DNA from: an uncultured Desulfobacter sp.
GTDB taxonomy: Bacteria; Desulfobacterota; Desulfobacteria; Desulfobacterales; Desulfobacteraceae
DNA: 64,000 nt
Assembly: GCF_963665355.1 (NCBI RefSeq)
Contig: NZ_OY762229.1
Span: 1,116,001-1,180,000 of the forward strand
Direction of reading: 5' to 3'
The position numbers and the translations under genes are program-made. The notes under the pieces were generated by a model. It did no database searches, was not told the origin of the DNA, and saw only the letters and a list, made by a program, of their open reading frames with translations. This document shows, one piece after another, positions 8,054-16,039 of the stretch; within the stretch, counting starts at the first letter, position 1, and the number at the start of each line of letters is the position of its first letter.

Positions 8054-8638
8054 TTGCAAAAAAGTAAGTCCGAGAAATATCATAAAATTTTAAACAGTGC
8101 CGGCGCAGTGTTTGCAGAGCATGGGTTTTACAAAGCTACCATTTCACAGATTGCTGCCCGGGCAGGGGTGGCAGACGGCACGTTATACCTTTATTTCAAG
8201 AACAAGGACGACATCCTTTATCAGTTCCTAAGCTTTAAAACAGATGTGGTGTTTGAAAAAATGAATGCCGCCGTGGCCAAAGGCACAGATGCTGAAAGCA
8301 AACTGAGAAATCTCATTCGCTGTCATCTTGAGGAGTTTCAAAATGACAAAAACATGGCAATTATTTTTCAATCAGAAGTGAGATACCTTCGGGATATTGA
8401 GTCCCAGATCAAGGATATTTCAAAGATGTACCTTGATCTGTTATCCGATATAATAGAACAGGGCCAGATAGAGGGCACCATGCGCCAGGATCTTTTTGTG
8501 GGACTTGTGAAGCGGTTTATTCTCGGGGCTGTGGAAGGTGTGATTTCCACCTGGGTCAGTGCCCATGGCCGCTACGATCTGACGACTATGGCAGATCCTC
8601 TGGTGGACCTTTATATGACGGGCGTCCGGGGGGCTTAG
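8054..8638 (+). CDS. TetR family transcriptional regulator (FadR-like)
   Basis: A 194-residue repressor-type protein. The N-terminal helix-turn-helix is clear: AGAVFAEHGFYKATISQIAARAGVADGTLYLYFKNKDDILYQF (about 15-57). The C-terminal ligand-binding half is helical and matches the TetR class that includes acyl-CoA-responsive FadR of Bacillus. The start is a TTG: the only upstream in-frame codons end at a TGA at 8045, and AGAAGGA lies about 9 nt before the TTG. It precedes the EMO-etfBA genes on the same strand, so control of acyl-CoA oxidation in response to acyl-CoA is a reasonable inference. Confidence 0.85.
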   Translation: MQKSKSEKYHKILNSAGAVFAEHGFYKATISQIAARAGVADGTLYLYFKNKDDILYQFLSFKTDVVFEKMNAAVAKGTDAESKLRNLIRCHLEEFQNDKNMAIIFQSEVRYLRDIESQIKDISKMYLDLLSDIIEQGQIEGTMRQDLFVGLVKRFILGAVEGVISTWVSAHGRYDLTTMADPLVDLYMTGVRGA

Positions 8639-8687
8639 AGCTTAACCGGCGTATCACTCTTTTTCTTCCATGAATTTAAATAAAACC

Positions 8688-8715
8688 ATCCATCCGGACA
8701 TTTCTGGGGATGGAT
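8688..8715. terminator. Hairpin after tetR
   Basis: ATCCATCC and GGATGGAT form a perfect 8-bp stem around a 12-nt loop, 50 nt after the tetR stop. It lacks an immediate T-run, so it may be a weak terminator or a processing structure. Confidence 0.4.
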
Positions 8716-8827
8716 AGTAGCGTTGAGCTGAAATTTATGCTTTTTTCTTGACGGCAAAGTTGATGTTTACTAAAGCACAGTGAGCCTGAATTCATCAAGT
8801 TAAATATAATATGGAGGTAAGTTAAGT

Positions 8828-10897
8828 ATGTCTACGATCATAGCTCCGGCACACTATCTGTTGTTCGGTTTTATTCCAACAATGATTTTATCATTTCTTC
8901 TGCCGATTGTCGGTGTAGGGCTCTTTACCTACATCATGGCACGAAGGATTGCCCCTCTGGTTCGGGCCAATCCGGATTATCGCTTTAATGATATTCCGAA
9001 ACGGATCATAAATCTGATTGTCGTCTGGTTGGGTCAGATCCGCCAACCCAGATACATGAAGGCCGGGGTGCTGCACATCATTATCTTTGCCGGTTTTTTA
9101 ATCCTTTCCATCCGCTCCATCAGCCTTGTTATTATGGGCGTATTCCCAGGATATGTCTTCCCGGGGTTAGACGGGATTCTGGGTGTCGTTTACAGTTATG
9201 TAAAAGATTATGCAGCCACCGCCGTTCTTGGGGCCTGTATCGTCGCAGCCTACCGCAGGGGCATTGAAAAGCCCGCACGCTATGCCGTGCCTGAAAAATA
9301 TGGTCATGACCATACAGCCGAAGCCGTTTTTGTTCTGGGCATCATCTCCACCCTGATGATATCGGAAAGCATGTTTGAAGCTGCCGCCATTGCTTTCACC
9401 TATAACAGTGGTGGTGACGCCCATTTCCCGGCACTTTTCTCCCTGGCCTGGTTTTTTGCAAAGATCCTGAGGCTGGCATCCCTGGAATTTCTCCAGGGTC
9501 TGCACATCTTTATGTATTATGTGCATGATTTTACCTTTTTCTTCTTTTTGTGTTTTCTGCCCTTGGGCAAACACTTCCACGTCATCACTTCAATTTTCAA
9601 CGTATTTTTCATGCGCGTAAAAAAAGGCAATATCAAGCCGGTTAAATACGGGATTTCCGACGAGGAACTGGATAACCTGGAATCCTTTGGCGTTAAAAAA
9701 CTTGAGGATTTTACCTGGAAGCACATGCTTGATTTTTACTCCTGCGCAGACTGCGGCCGCTGCTCAGACCAGTGCCCTGCCAATGCTGCAGGCCGTCCTT
9801 TGTCCCCGCGGTTCATCACCATAAAGGCCAGGGACCTTATCTTTAAAAACTATCCCATTAAGACCGGTGTTATTTATAAATCGGACAAACTTCTGGTGGA
9901 GGATATTTATACAGAGGATGAAATCTGGTCCTGTACCACCTGCGGAGCCTGTGAACAGGAGTGTCCATTGGGTATAGAATATATTGACAAGATGGTTGAC
10001 ATGCGTCGTGGCATGGTGGATGAGGGCATGGTTCCCCAGTCCCTTCAAAAACCCCTTAAAGCCCTTGAAAAAAGAGGCAATCCCTATGGCAAAATGGAGA
10101 AGAAACGTGCAGAGTGGGCTTTGGAAAAGACCTTTGCCGAAACCCATACTGTTAAAGATCTCAGCCAGGAGAGTGCCGAGACCCTCTATTTTGTAGACAG
10201 CATCACCTCCTATGACGACAATATCCAGGACATTGCCCGCAGAACCTCCGTTATCCTTGAAAAAGCCGGTGTGGATTTCGGTATTCTGGGCAAGGATGAA
10301 AAAGACAGCGGCAACGAGGTGCTCCGGTTTGGTGAAGAGATGCTTTATCAGGATCTTAAAGCCCAGAATACCGCAGCCATTCTTGAATCCGGTGTAAAAC
10401 AGATCGTCACGGCAGACCCCCATGCCCTGAATGCTTTAAAAAACGATTACAAGGGCTTGCCCCCTGTCAAGCACATCAGTGAGATCGTGGCTGAAAAGAT
10501 TAAATCCGGCGACCTGATGATGAAACGGTGTAAAAACCAGAATAAAGTATACGTGTACCATGATCCCTGCTATCTGGGACGCCATAACAGTATTTATGAA
10601 TCCCCGAGACAGGCGATGGATGCCATTGCCGGTCTGACACGGGTGGAACTGGAAAAAAGCCGTGACCGCTCCTTCTGCTGCGGCGGCGGCGGCCTGATGC
10701 TGTTTTATGAGCCCGAAGAGGAGACCCGCATGGGCGTTCTCAGGGTGAATATGGCAGCGGAAGCCGGAGCCAATGTGATTGTCACGGCCTGTCCTTTCTG
10801 TCTGGTGAATATCCAGGATGCCATCAAGGTGGCCGGAAAAGAGGGTGAGATGGAGGCCATTGATTTTACCCAGCTCATTGAGGAACATTTAGCGTAG
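8828..10897 (+). CDS. Membrane iron-sulfur EtfAB:menaquinone oxidoreductase (EMO-type)
   Basis: A 689-residue membrane protein of the kind that carries electrons from EtfAB to menaquinone during acyl-CoA oxidation. The N-terminal third is a NarI/HdrE-like membrane domain with at least five hydrophobic segments. It is followed by two 4Fe-4S motifs, CADCGRCSDQCP (about 308-319) and CTTCGACEQECP (about 370-381), and a C-terminal heterodisulfide-reductase-type cysteine domain (DPCYLGRHN, then FCCGGGGG, then ACPFCL). The first cysteine-rich half-domain lacks the full CCG signature. GGAGGT precedes the ATG. It is directly upstream of etfB and etfA, which defines its partner. Related proteins have been studied in Geobacter and Syntrophomonas; activity here is inferred. 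Confidence 0.87.
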   Translation: MSTIIAPAHYLLFGFIPTMILSFLLPIVGVGLFTYIMARRIAPLVRANPDYRFNDIPKRIINLIVVWLGQIRQPRYMKAGVLHIIIFAGFLILSIRSISLVIMGVFPGYVFPGLDGILGVVYSYVKDYAATAVLGACIVAAYRRGIEKPARYAVPEKYGHDHTAEAVFVLGIISTLMISESMFEAAAIAFTYNSGGDAHFPALFSLAWFFAKILRLASLEFLQGLHIFMYYVHDFTFFFFLCFLPLGKHFHVITSIFNVFFMRVKKGNIKPVKYGISDEELDNLESFGVKKLEDFTWKHMLDFYSCADCGRCSDQCPANAAGRPLSPRFITIKARDLIFKNYPIKTGVIYKSDKLLVEDIYTEDEIWSCTTCGACEQECPLGIEYIDKMVDMRRGMVDEGMVPQSLQKPLKALEKRGNPYGKMEKKRAEWALEKTFAETHTVKDLSQESAETLYFVDSITSYDDNIQDIARRTSVILEKAGVDFGILGKDEKDSGNEVLRFGEEMLYQDLKAQNTAAILESGVKQIVTADPHALNALKNDYKGLPPVKHISEIVAEKIKSGDLMMKRCKNQNKVYVYHDPCYLGRHNSIYESPRQAMDAIAGLTRVELEKSRDRSFCCGGGGLMLFYEPEEETRMGVLRVNMAAEAGANVIVTACPFCLVNIQDAIKVAGKEGEMEAIDFTQLIEEHLA

Positions 10898-10974
10898 TCA
10901 ACGCAAAACAACAAGTTATCCGCCGGGATTTTTCAAATCCCGGCAGAGTATAAACATGCTTTAAGGAGGCAATA

Positions 10975-11760
10975 ATGGAAATTTTGGTGTGTGTCAAACG
11001 CGTTCCGGATACTGCTGAGAACGAATTTGAGCTCAATTCCGAAGGAAACGATCTGGAACGTGATGATCTGGTATATTCTGTGAACGAGTGGGACAACTAT
11101 GCAGTTGAAGAAGCCATCCAGATTGTGGACAACGTGGGTGGCAGCGTCACTGTTGTAACTGTGGGTGATGACGAGGCAGAAGAGGTTCTAAGACGTGAGA
11201 TGGCCATGGGTGCCAATAACGGTGTTCTTCTTTCCGATGACGCCTTTGAAGGATCTGACGGCAAAGGCATTGCTGCCATTCTCAAAGCTGAAGTTGAAAA
11301 AGGCAAATATGATCTCATCCTTACCGGAGCCCAGGCCGATGAAGGTGCCGGGCAGGTTGGCGGCATGCTTGCGGCCATGCTGGATTACCCTTATGCGTCT
11401 CTGGTGAACAAGATTGAACCTGCTGATGGAAAAATTAAAGTGGGCCGGGAAATCGAAGGCGGCAACCAGGAAATGAACGAAATAGAGCTGCCCTGTGTGC
11501 TTTCCATTCAGACTGGTATCAATGAACCCCGTTATGTGGGTATCCGTGGTATCCGCAAGGTAGCCAGTGTCGATATTCCTGTAAAGGGTGCCGGTGACCT
11601 TGGCGTGGATGCGGGCAGTGTGGGTGAAGCCGGTGCAAAGACCAAACGCGTGGATTATTTTGTACCTGATATGGGTGAAGGCGCTGAAATCCTTGAAGGC
11701 TCCACCGATGAAATTATTGAAAAACTGATTGAGAAGTTGAAAGCCAAAGGAGGTCTTTGA
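10975..11760 (+). CDS. etfB: Electron transfer flavoprotein subunit beta
   Basis: EtfB is the small ETF subunit, accepting electrons from acyl-CoA dehydrogenases. At 261 residues it has family length and shows the N-terminal MEILVCVKRVPDTAENEF, the AVEEAIQI helix, DLILTGAQADEGAGQVGGMLA (nucleotide-binding region, about 105-125) and the recognition loop region IELPCVLSIQTGINEPRY. TTTAAGGAGG precedes the ATG. The 77-nt gap to the upstream iron-sulfur gene and tight link to etfA (2 nt) indicate one operon. An acyl-CoA dehydrogenase that could feed it is encoded at 42425-43579. Confidence 0.95.
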   Translation: MEILVCVKRVPDTAENEFELNSEGNDLERDDLVYSVNEWDNYAVEEAIQIVDNVGGSVTVVTVGDDEAEEVLRREMAMGANNGVLLSDDAFEGSDGKGIAAILKAEVEKGKYDLILTGAQADEGAGQVGGMLAAMLDYPYASLVNKIEPADGKIKVGREIEGGNQEMNEIELPCVLSIQTGINEPRYVGIRGIRKVASVDIPVKGAGDLGVDAGSVGEAGAKTKRVDYFVPDMGEGAEILEGSTDEIIEKLIEKLKAKGGL

Positions 11761-11762
11761 TC

Positions 11763-12728
11763 ATGACACATATTTTTGCATATGTTCCATTTAAAAACGG
11801 GGTGGCCGAAGATGTGGCTCTGGAGTTCCCGGATGCTGCAAAAAAAATTGATGCCGGTGCATCTTTGACTGCTGTCGTTGCCGGTTCCGGCGCTGATCTG
11901 GACAAAGTGGCCAATGAGTTGACCAAAACCTATTCAGAAGTCATTAAAATTAACAATCCCGCCATGGCCTATCCCAATGCCGAGATCGTGAGAAAAGCCC
12001 TGGTCAATATCATTCCTGCCGACGCCATTGTCCTGGTGCCCCACGATACATTTGGCATGGATTTGGCCCCCGGTCTGTCCATCAAGCTGGATTCAGCCTA
12101 TGCTGCCGACGTTGTTGATTTCGAAGGCATGGACGGAACCGCCGTAAAGCTTGTTCGCCAGGAACTGGGCGGCGCGGTGTCCACCCATGTAACCTGCGAT
12201 GCGGCTGCCGGCGCTGTCATCACCATTCGTCCGGGGGCATTTACTCCGGTTGACGGCGGTGCTTCCGGTTCCGTGGTTGACAAATCCGGTGATACCGGTG
12301 ACCTTTCCGCCAAAAGAACCTTCCTGGAAGTGGTTGAAGCCGAAGTCGGGGATGTTGATATCACCAAAGCCGACGTTCTGGTCTCCATTGGCCGGGGTAT
12401 TGAAGATGAAGACAACATTGAAATTGCCCAGAACCTGGCTGATGCCATGGGTGCCGTGGTTTCCTGCTCCCGCCCCATTGTTGACGCCAAATGGCTTGAA
12501 AAATCCCGTCAGGTCGGTACCTCCGGCCAGACCGTTAAGCCCAAAGTTTATATGGCCATGGGTATTTCCGGCTCCTTCCAGCACATGGGCGGTATAAAGG
12601 GCAATCCCTTTATTGTTGCTGTGAACAAGAACCCCAAAGCACCGATTTTCCAGGTTGCTGATGTCGGTATCGTGGAAAATATTCTTGAGTTCATGCCTGC
12701 ACTCCAGGAAGCCATTGAAGCGCTATAG
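11763..12728 (+). CDS. etfA: Electron transfer flavoprotein subunit alpha
   Basis: EtfA binds the redox-active FAD of the ETF heterodimer. The 321-residue protein has the C-terminal FAD motif in order: VSIGRGIEDEDNIEIAQNLA, VDAKWLEKSRQVGTSGQTVKPK, YMAMGISGSFQHMGGI and VAVNKNPKAPIFQVADVGIV. The ATG at 11763 is chosen over a TTG six bases upstream because AAAGGAGG lies 9 nt before it but only 3 nt before the TTG. It ends the tetR-linked EMO-etfBA cluster, followed by a strong terminator. Confidence 0.95.
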   Translation: MTHIFAYVPFKNGVAEDVALEFPDAAKKIDAGASLTAVVAGSGADLDKVANELTKTYSEVIKINNPAMAYPNAEIVRKALVNIIPADAIVLVPHDTFGMDLAPGLSIKLDSAYAADVVDFEGMDGTAVKLVRQELGGAVSTHVTCDAAAGAVITIRPGAFTPVDGGASGSVVDKSGDTGDLSAKRTFLEVVEAEVGDVDITKADVLVSIGRGIEDEDNIEIAQNLADAMGAVVSCSRPIVDAKWLEKSRQVGTSGQTVKPKVYMAMGISGSFQHMGGIKGNPFIVAVNKNPKAPIFQVADVGIVENILEFMPALQEAIEAL

Positions 12729-12763
12729 GCAACCATAGGCACATTGCCGATAAGGATAGAAAG

Positions 12764-12805
12764 AGGCCCTGCGGACTTTAATGTCTTGCAGGGCTTATAT
12801 TTTTT
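12764..12805 (+). terminator. Rho-independent terminator after etfA
   Basis: GCCCTGC (12766-12772) pairs with GCAGGGC (12788-12794), with an inner GAC/GTC extension, followed by TTATATTTTTT. The T-run touches the stop codon of the convergent thyA gene. Confidence 0.85.
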
Positions 12806-13670
12806 AAACTGCAATCTCAAACCGGATGGCCGGGTGGTACCGGTAGTCCGTTAAAATCGTGTCCTTGTACTGCCAGTCAAAAATAGAGGTAAAAGAGGGT
12901 ATTTCGATACCAGGCAAGGCAAAGGGTTTTCTTTCAAGCTGTTGTGTCAGTCCCTGAATATGATTTTCATAAATGTGGGTGTCCCCTAAAAAGCCCACAA
13001 GCATACCAGGCTTGAACCCCGATTCCAGAGCCAGAAGCTCTAAAAGAAGTCCATAGCTGGCAATATTGAAGGGAAGCCCTAAAGCTGTATCCACAGATCT
13101 CTGGTTCCACAGCAGATTAAGCCGTCCTTTGATAACGGTGACCTGAAACCCGTAGTGGCAAGGCGGCAAAGCCATCTGATACAGATCCATGGGGTTCCAG
13201 GCTGACACAATCATCCGCCGGTCATCGGGATTGGTTTTCAGGGTGTTCACCAGTTTTTTCAGTTGGTCCAGCCCGGTCGGAACCGGTGCTTTGTCCCAGG
13301 CCTGATATCCACCGCCAAAATGCCGCCACTGGAACCCGTAAATAGGACCAAGTTCCCGTTCATCCATCATTTTTTTCCTGGTTTCTTCATCGTGCCCGTA
13401 GGAGACTTTGGCCGGTGAACACCATTCATCCCAGATGTGGTTGTTCCTGTCCCTCAGCCAGTTTTTATCCGTGATGCCTTTGATGAAAAATTCCAGTTCG
13501 CTTGCCACAAGGGCAAAGGGAACATATTTGGTGGTCAGCAATGGAAACCCCCGGGCCATGTCATGTTCAAACATGGCTCCGGCAACGGCAATGGTGTCCA
13601 CCCCGGTGCGGTTCTCCTTGACCTGGCCCTGGGTCATAACCTTTTTGACAATATTTGAATAAGCGTCCAT
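12804..13670 (-). CDS. thyA: Thymidylate synthase ThyA
   Basis: ThyA methylates dUMP to dTMP using methylenetetrahydrofolate. The 288-residue protein (from the ATG at 13670) shows the full set of family motifs: the N-terminal RTGVDT loop, FPLLTTKY, WDEWC, LGPIYGFQWRHFGG, DRRMIVSAWNP, the catalytic cysteine in LPPCHYGFQ (about residue 173), the QRSVDTALGLPFNIASY segment and GDTHIYENH. An upstream in-frame extension to 13697 adds nine residues and is less likely; GGAAA precedes the chosen ATG. The gene is alone and convergent with etfA. Confidence 0.95.
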   Translation of the reverse strand: MDAYSNIVKKVMTQGQVKENRTGVDTIAVAGAMFEHDMARGFPLLTTKYVPFALVASELEFFIKGITDKNWLRDRNNHIWDEWCSPAKVSYGHDEETRKKMMDERELGPIYGFQWRHFGGGYQAWDKAPVPTGLDQLKKLVNTLKTNPDDRRMIVSAWNPMDLYQMALPPCHYGFQVTVIKGRLNLLWNQRSVDTALGLPFNIASYGLLLELLALESGFKPGMLVGFLGDTHIYENHIQGLTQQLERKPFALPGIEIPSFTSIFDWQYKDTILTDYRYHPAIRFEIAV

Positions 13671-13745
13671 GTGTATTTCCGTTATTAGGGTTAACAATTG
13701 ATGAAAAATTTTAGCCGTTTATTATAGCAAAGGATTCTGAAAAAA

Positions 13746-14065
13746 TCACTGATGCAGCACATGCTGGACTTTTTTTGATAGATTCTTTTTTGAGAAAGGC
13801 TTCTGGATGAAATTGACGCCATCGTCCAGAACACCCTGATGAGCTATTACATTGGCTGTATAACCGGACATGAACAATGTCTTAATACCAGGCAGATGCT
13901 CTGAATCCTATTGGACAGTTCCCGGCCGTTCATTTCCGGCAGAATCACATCGGTGATGAGCAGGTTCAGCCCGTTTTGATGCTGGTGGGCCAATTCAAGA
14001 GCCAGAGACGGCATCTGGGCATCCAGAACTCTGTAGCCCAAACGCGCCAATATATTTTGACCCAT
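13746..14065 (-). pseudogene. Truncated, frameshifted receiver domain (hybrid histidine kinase remnant)
   Basis: Read leftward, 14060-13880 encodes MGQNILARLGYRVLDAQ...LLITDVILPEMNGRELSNRIQSI, a receiver domain with the phosphoacceptor Asp in TDVILPEMNG. One frame-change near 13890 then gives PGIKTLFMSGYTANVIAHQG, then GVNFIQKPFSKKNL, and a stop at 13746. This is the C-terminal half of a receiver domain of the type found at the end of hybrid kinases. Two lesions are visible: the frameshift, and loss of everything upstream of about 14065, where the IS remnant begins. No kinase portion is present on the other side of the IS. The right boundary is approximate. Confidence 0.75.
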
Positions 14066-14086
14066 TTCGCCATAGGAGCACAGCGG

Positions 14087-14870
14087 ATGCCGGTAAATAT
14101 AAAAACTCTGATTGATGATGCACAATGCTACGGCACTGTTCGGGAGTTACGCTGGCCGGAAGGATGCCAATGTCCGTTCTGTGATTCCAAACGAGTAATC
14201 AAAAGGGGATTCGATGAAAAAGAACCTGCCAAACAGCGTTATGAATGTAAAGATTGCAGCAAACGCTTCGATGATCTGGCGGACACCATTTTCGCTGGAC
14301 ATCATCAACCCCTTAAAGTGTGGGTACTGTGCCTCTGTTTTATGGGGCTGAACCTGTCCAACAAACAGATTGCCAAAAAACTGGACCCGAACCGCACCGA
14401 TGTTCATAAGATGACCACCCAACTTCGTGAAGGCGTGGTAAAAAAAAGCCACAAGTAACCCTTGAAGGCGGGGTTGAGTGCGATGCGGTCTGGTGGTAAT
14501 CCAGATGCTTGCTAATGTTCGCCGGGTAACTATTGAGCCCTTGATAAAGTCGACCGTTTTGCCAACGACTTTGATTTACGCTGATGAATACGGGATCTAT
14601 AATCGCTTGCCAGAGTGGGGGTACAAGCATAAGCACGTGAATCACGGGGCCGGAGAATAGGCCCGAGACGAGGGTGGAGATGGTTTCCATGAAGTACATG
14701 TAAATACGATGGAAGGCTTCTGGTCTCTGCTGCGTGGTTGGTTGCGCCCACATCGAGGCATTTCACAAGAGAAGCTCCCGTTTTATCTTGGCTTTTTTGA
14801 GTTCGTCCATAACGCCGGCAAACGAGGAAAGGCCTTGCTCCATTCTCTTGTCGAGCTTTTAGTTAAATAA
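14087..14870 (+). mobile_element. Degenerate IS1595-family transposase (non-functional)
   Basis: The first 124 codons encode the N-terminal half of an IS1595-type transposase: MPVNIKTLIDDAQCYG, a zinc ribbon (CQCPFC ... CKDCSKRF) and a helical region ending VHKMTTQLREGVVKK. A one-base change in the A-run near 14441 then shifts frame. The +1 frame continues as KPQVTLEGGVECDAV, after which roughly 40-50 codons normally present are missing. A further frame resumes VIQMLANVRRVTIEPLIKSTV ... YADEYGIYNRL. An in-frame TAG follows HGAGE, and the C-terminus (FHEVHVNTMEGFWSLL ... KALLHSLVELLVK) runs to the stop at 14870. The lost block covers part of the DDE catalytic core. AGGAG lies before the start. 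I could not place terminal inverted repeats or a target duplication. Confidence 0.82.
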
Positions 14871-14904
14871 GACCTTGAAACGCAACATGAGCCAAAAAGT
14901 AAAC

Positions 14905-14933
14905 AAAAAGGGGAAAACCAAGCGGTCTTCCCC
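14905..14933 (-). terminator. Rho-independent terminator of the cytochrome gene
   Basis: GGGGAAAACC and GGTCTTCCCC (14910-14933) form a 10-bp stem with one mismatch and an AAGC loop. On the minus strand it is followed by TTTTT. It lies 55 nt after the cytochrome stop. Confidence 0.85.
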
Positions 14934-14987
14934 TTGAAATATACACTGGGTAAACGGTTAGTAAACTAACCGCCCACGCCAAAATAC

Positions 14988-15449
14988 TTACATTGCTTTA
15001 TGACAGTCACCGCATTTGGTGCCGACTTTCAAGCCTTTTTCCTTATGGCAGCCAATGCAGTTCTCATGGATGGCTGATTCAAGATGCATGATATCAACGG
15101 GTTTGTTTTTATATTTGCCCTGGAAGGTTTTGCTGCCGGGCTTTGCATGGTTGTGGCACTCTTCGCATTCTTTTACATCATCGCCGTCTTTAAGATCAGA
15201 AAGGGGTTTGCCGTCTTTGTCATGATGGCACTCGCCGCAGGAAAGTTTGTACTCTTCATGATGTTTTTTATGGGAGAACTCAACCAGTTTGCATGGTTTT
15301 TTTGAATCCGGCCCTTTTTTACGTTTATCAAAAAGTTTGCTTTCCATGGTGATAACATCCTCAGCCTTGGTTCCGGCATGAATACCGGAGGCAGTGAAAA
15401 CCACGGCAATTCCTGCAGCCAGCAGGAGGGTAAAAATTTTTTTACTCAT
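14988..15449 (-). CDS. Periplasmic tetraheme cytochrome c (class III / cytochrome c3-like)
   Basis: A 153-residue exported protein with a signal peptide (about 1-25, KKIFTLLLAAGIAVVFTASG). Four CxxCH haem-binding motifs begin at about residues 71, 95, 131 and 146. Additional histidines (FSHKKHH, ECHNHAK, MHLESAIHENC) could supply bis-His ligation. The spacing fits the cytochrome c3 family, which shuttles electrons between periplasmic hydrogenase or formate dehydrogenase and membrane complexes in sulfate reducers. Lysine richness is typical of c3. AAAGGAG precedes the ATG. It is monocistronic with its own terminator; which membrane partner it serves cannot be told from this window. Confidence 0.88.
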   Translation of the reverse strand: MSKKIFTLLLAAGIAVVFTASGIHAGTKAEDVITMESKLFDKRKKGPDSKKPCKLVEFSHKKHHEEYKLSCGECHHDKDGKPLSDLKDGDDVKECEECHNHAKPGSKTFQGKYKNKPVDIMHLESAIHENCIGCHKEKGLKVGTKCGDCHKAM

Positions 15450-15679
15450 AACCTCTTTTCTCCTTTAAAAGTTAAAACTTTATTGTTTTTATCGACATTA
15501 CAGCCGATTATATCTTTCTATTCATCCTGCCTTTTTACACCTAAGCTTTGAGTAAAGTCAATACCAAACAGATTGCTACACCCGGGCGTAGTCCTTGTAT
15601 TCATGGCCAAATTTTAATTTTTAAACCGGAAAATCTATTTGGGTATTGCTACCTTTGTTAAAGGTTATTCAGGGAGTGA

Positions 15680-16039
15680 TCAGGTCTTGAGAACCTCTTC
15701 CACCGTTGATTCCAGTTCGTCTTTGTCAATGGGCTTGACACAGTAAGCTGCTGCTCCCAGGGACAGGCTTTCCCTGGCCGTTTCTATGGTGGGATAGCCA
15801 GTAAGCATGATCACACGGATACCGGAATCCTTTTTTTTCATCTCTTCGAGGACCTCCACACCGTTCATTTTTTTGAGCTTGATATCCAGGATGGCAAGGT
15901 CTGTCCCGCCCCTGGCCACATGGGAAATGGCCTCTTCCTCTTCTGTAAAGGGGGTAACCTTGTGCCCTTTACGTTCCAGTATCCTCTTGATCAGGGCTCC
16001 GGCATCCTGCACGTCGTCCAGGACCAGTATTTCAGCCAT
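15680..16039 (-). CDS. Single-domain response regulator (CheY-like)
   Basis: A 119-residue receiver domain with no output domain. Visible residues are the acidic pair LDDVQDAG near the start, the phosphoacceptor Asp in LAILDIKLKKMNG (about residue 52), the Thr in VIMLTGYP and the Lys in YCVKPIDKDEL. The start at 16039 is preferred because AAGGAG lies about 8 nt upstream; the longer open frame upstream reads through the kinase gene and has no receiver-like content. It overlaps the histidine kinase stop by 8 nt, so it is almost certainly the cognate partner of that kinase. Output must be through protein contacts or a phosphorelay. Confidence 0.9.
   Translation of the reverse strand: MAEILVLDDVQDAGALIKRILERKGHKVTPFTEEEEAISHVARGGTDLAILDIKLKKMNGVEVLEEMKKKDSGIRVIMLTGYPTIETARESLSLGAAAYCVKPIDKDELESTVEEVLKT

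Noticed and set aside
9764..10423. A 219-codon minus-strand frame inside the EMO gene
   Set aside because: The plus strand carries complete Fe-S and CCG motifs over the same span; the reverse frame shows no protein-like features.
14441..14460. A-run in the IS1595 transposase as a programmed frameshift site
   Set aside because: The downstream part also has a large deletion and a nonsense codon, so ordinary decay explains the frame change.
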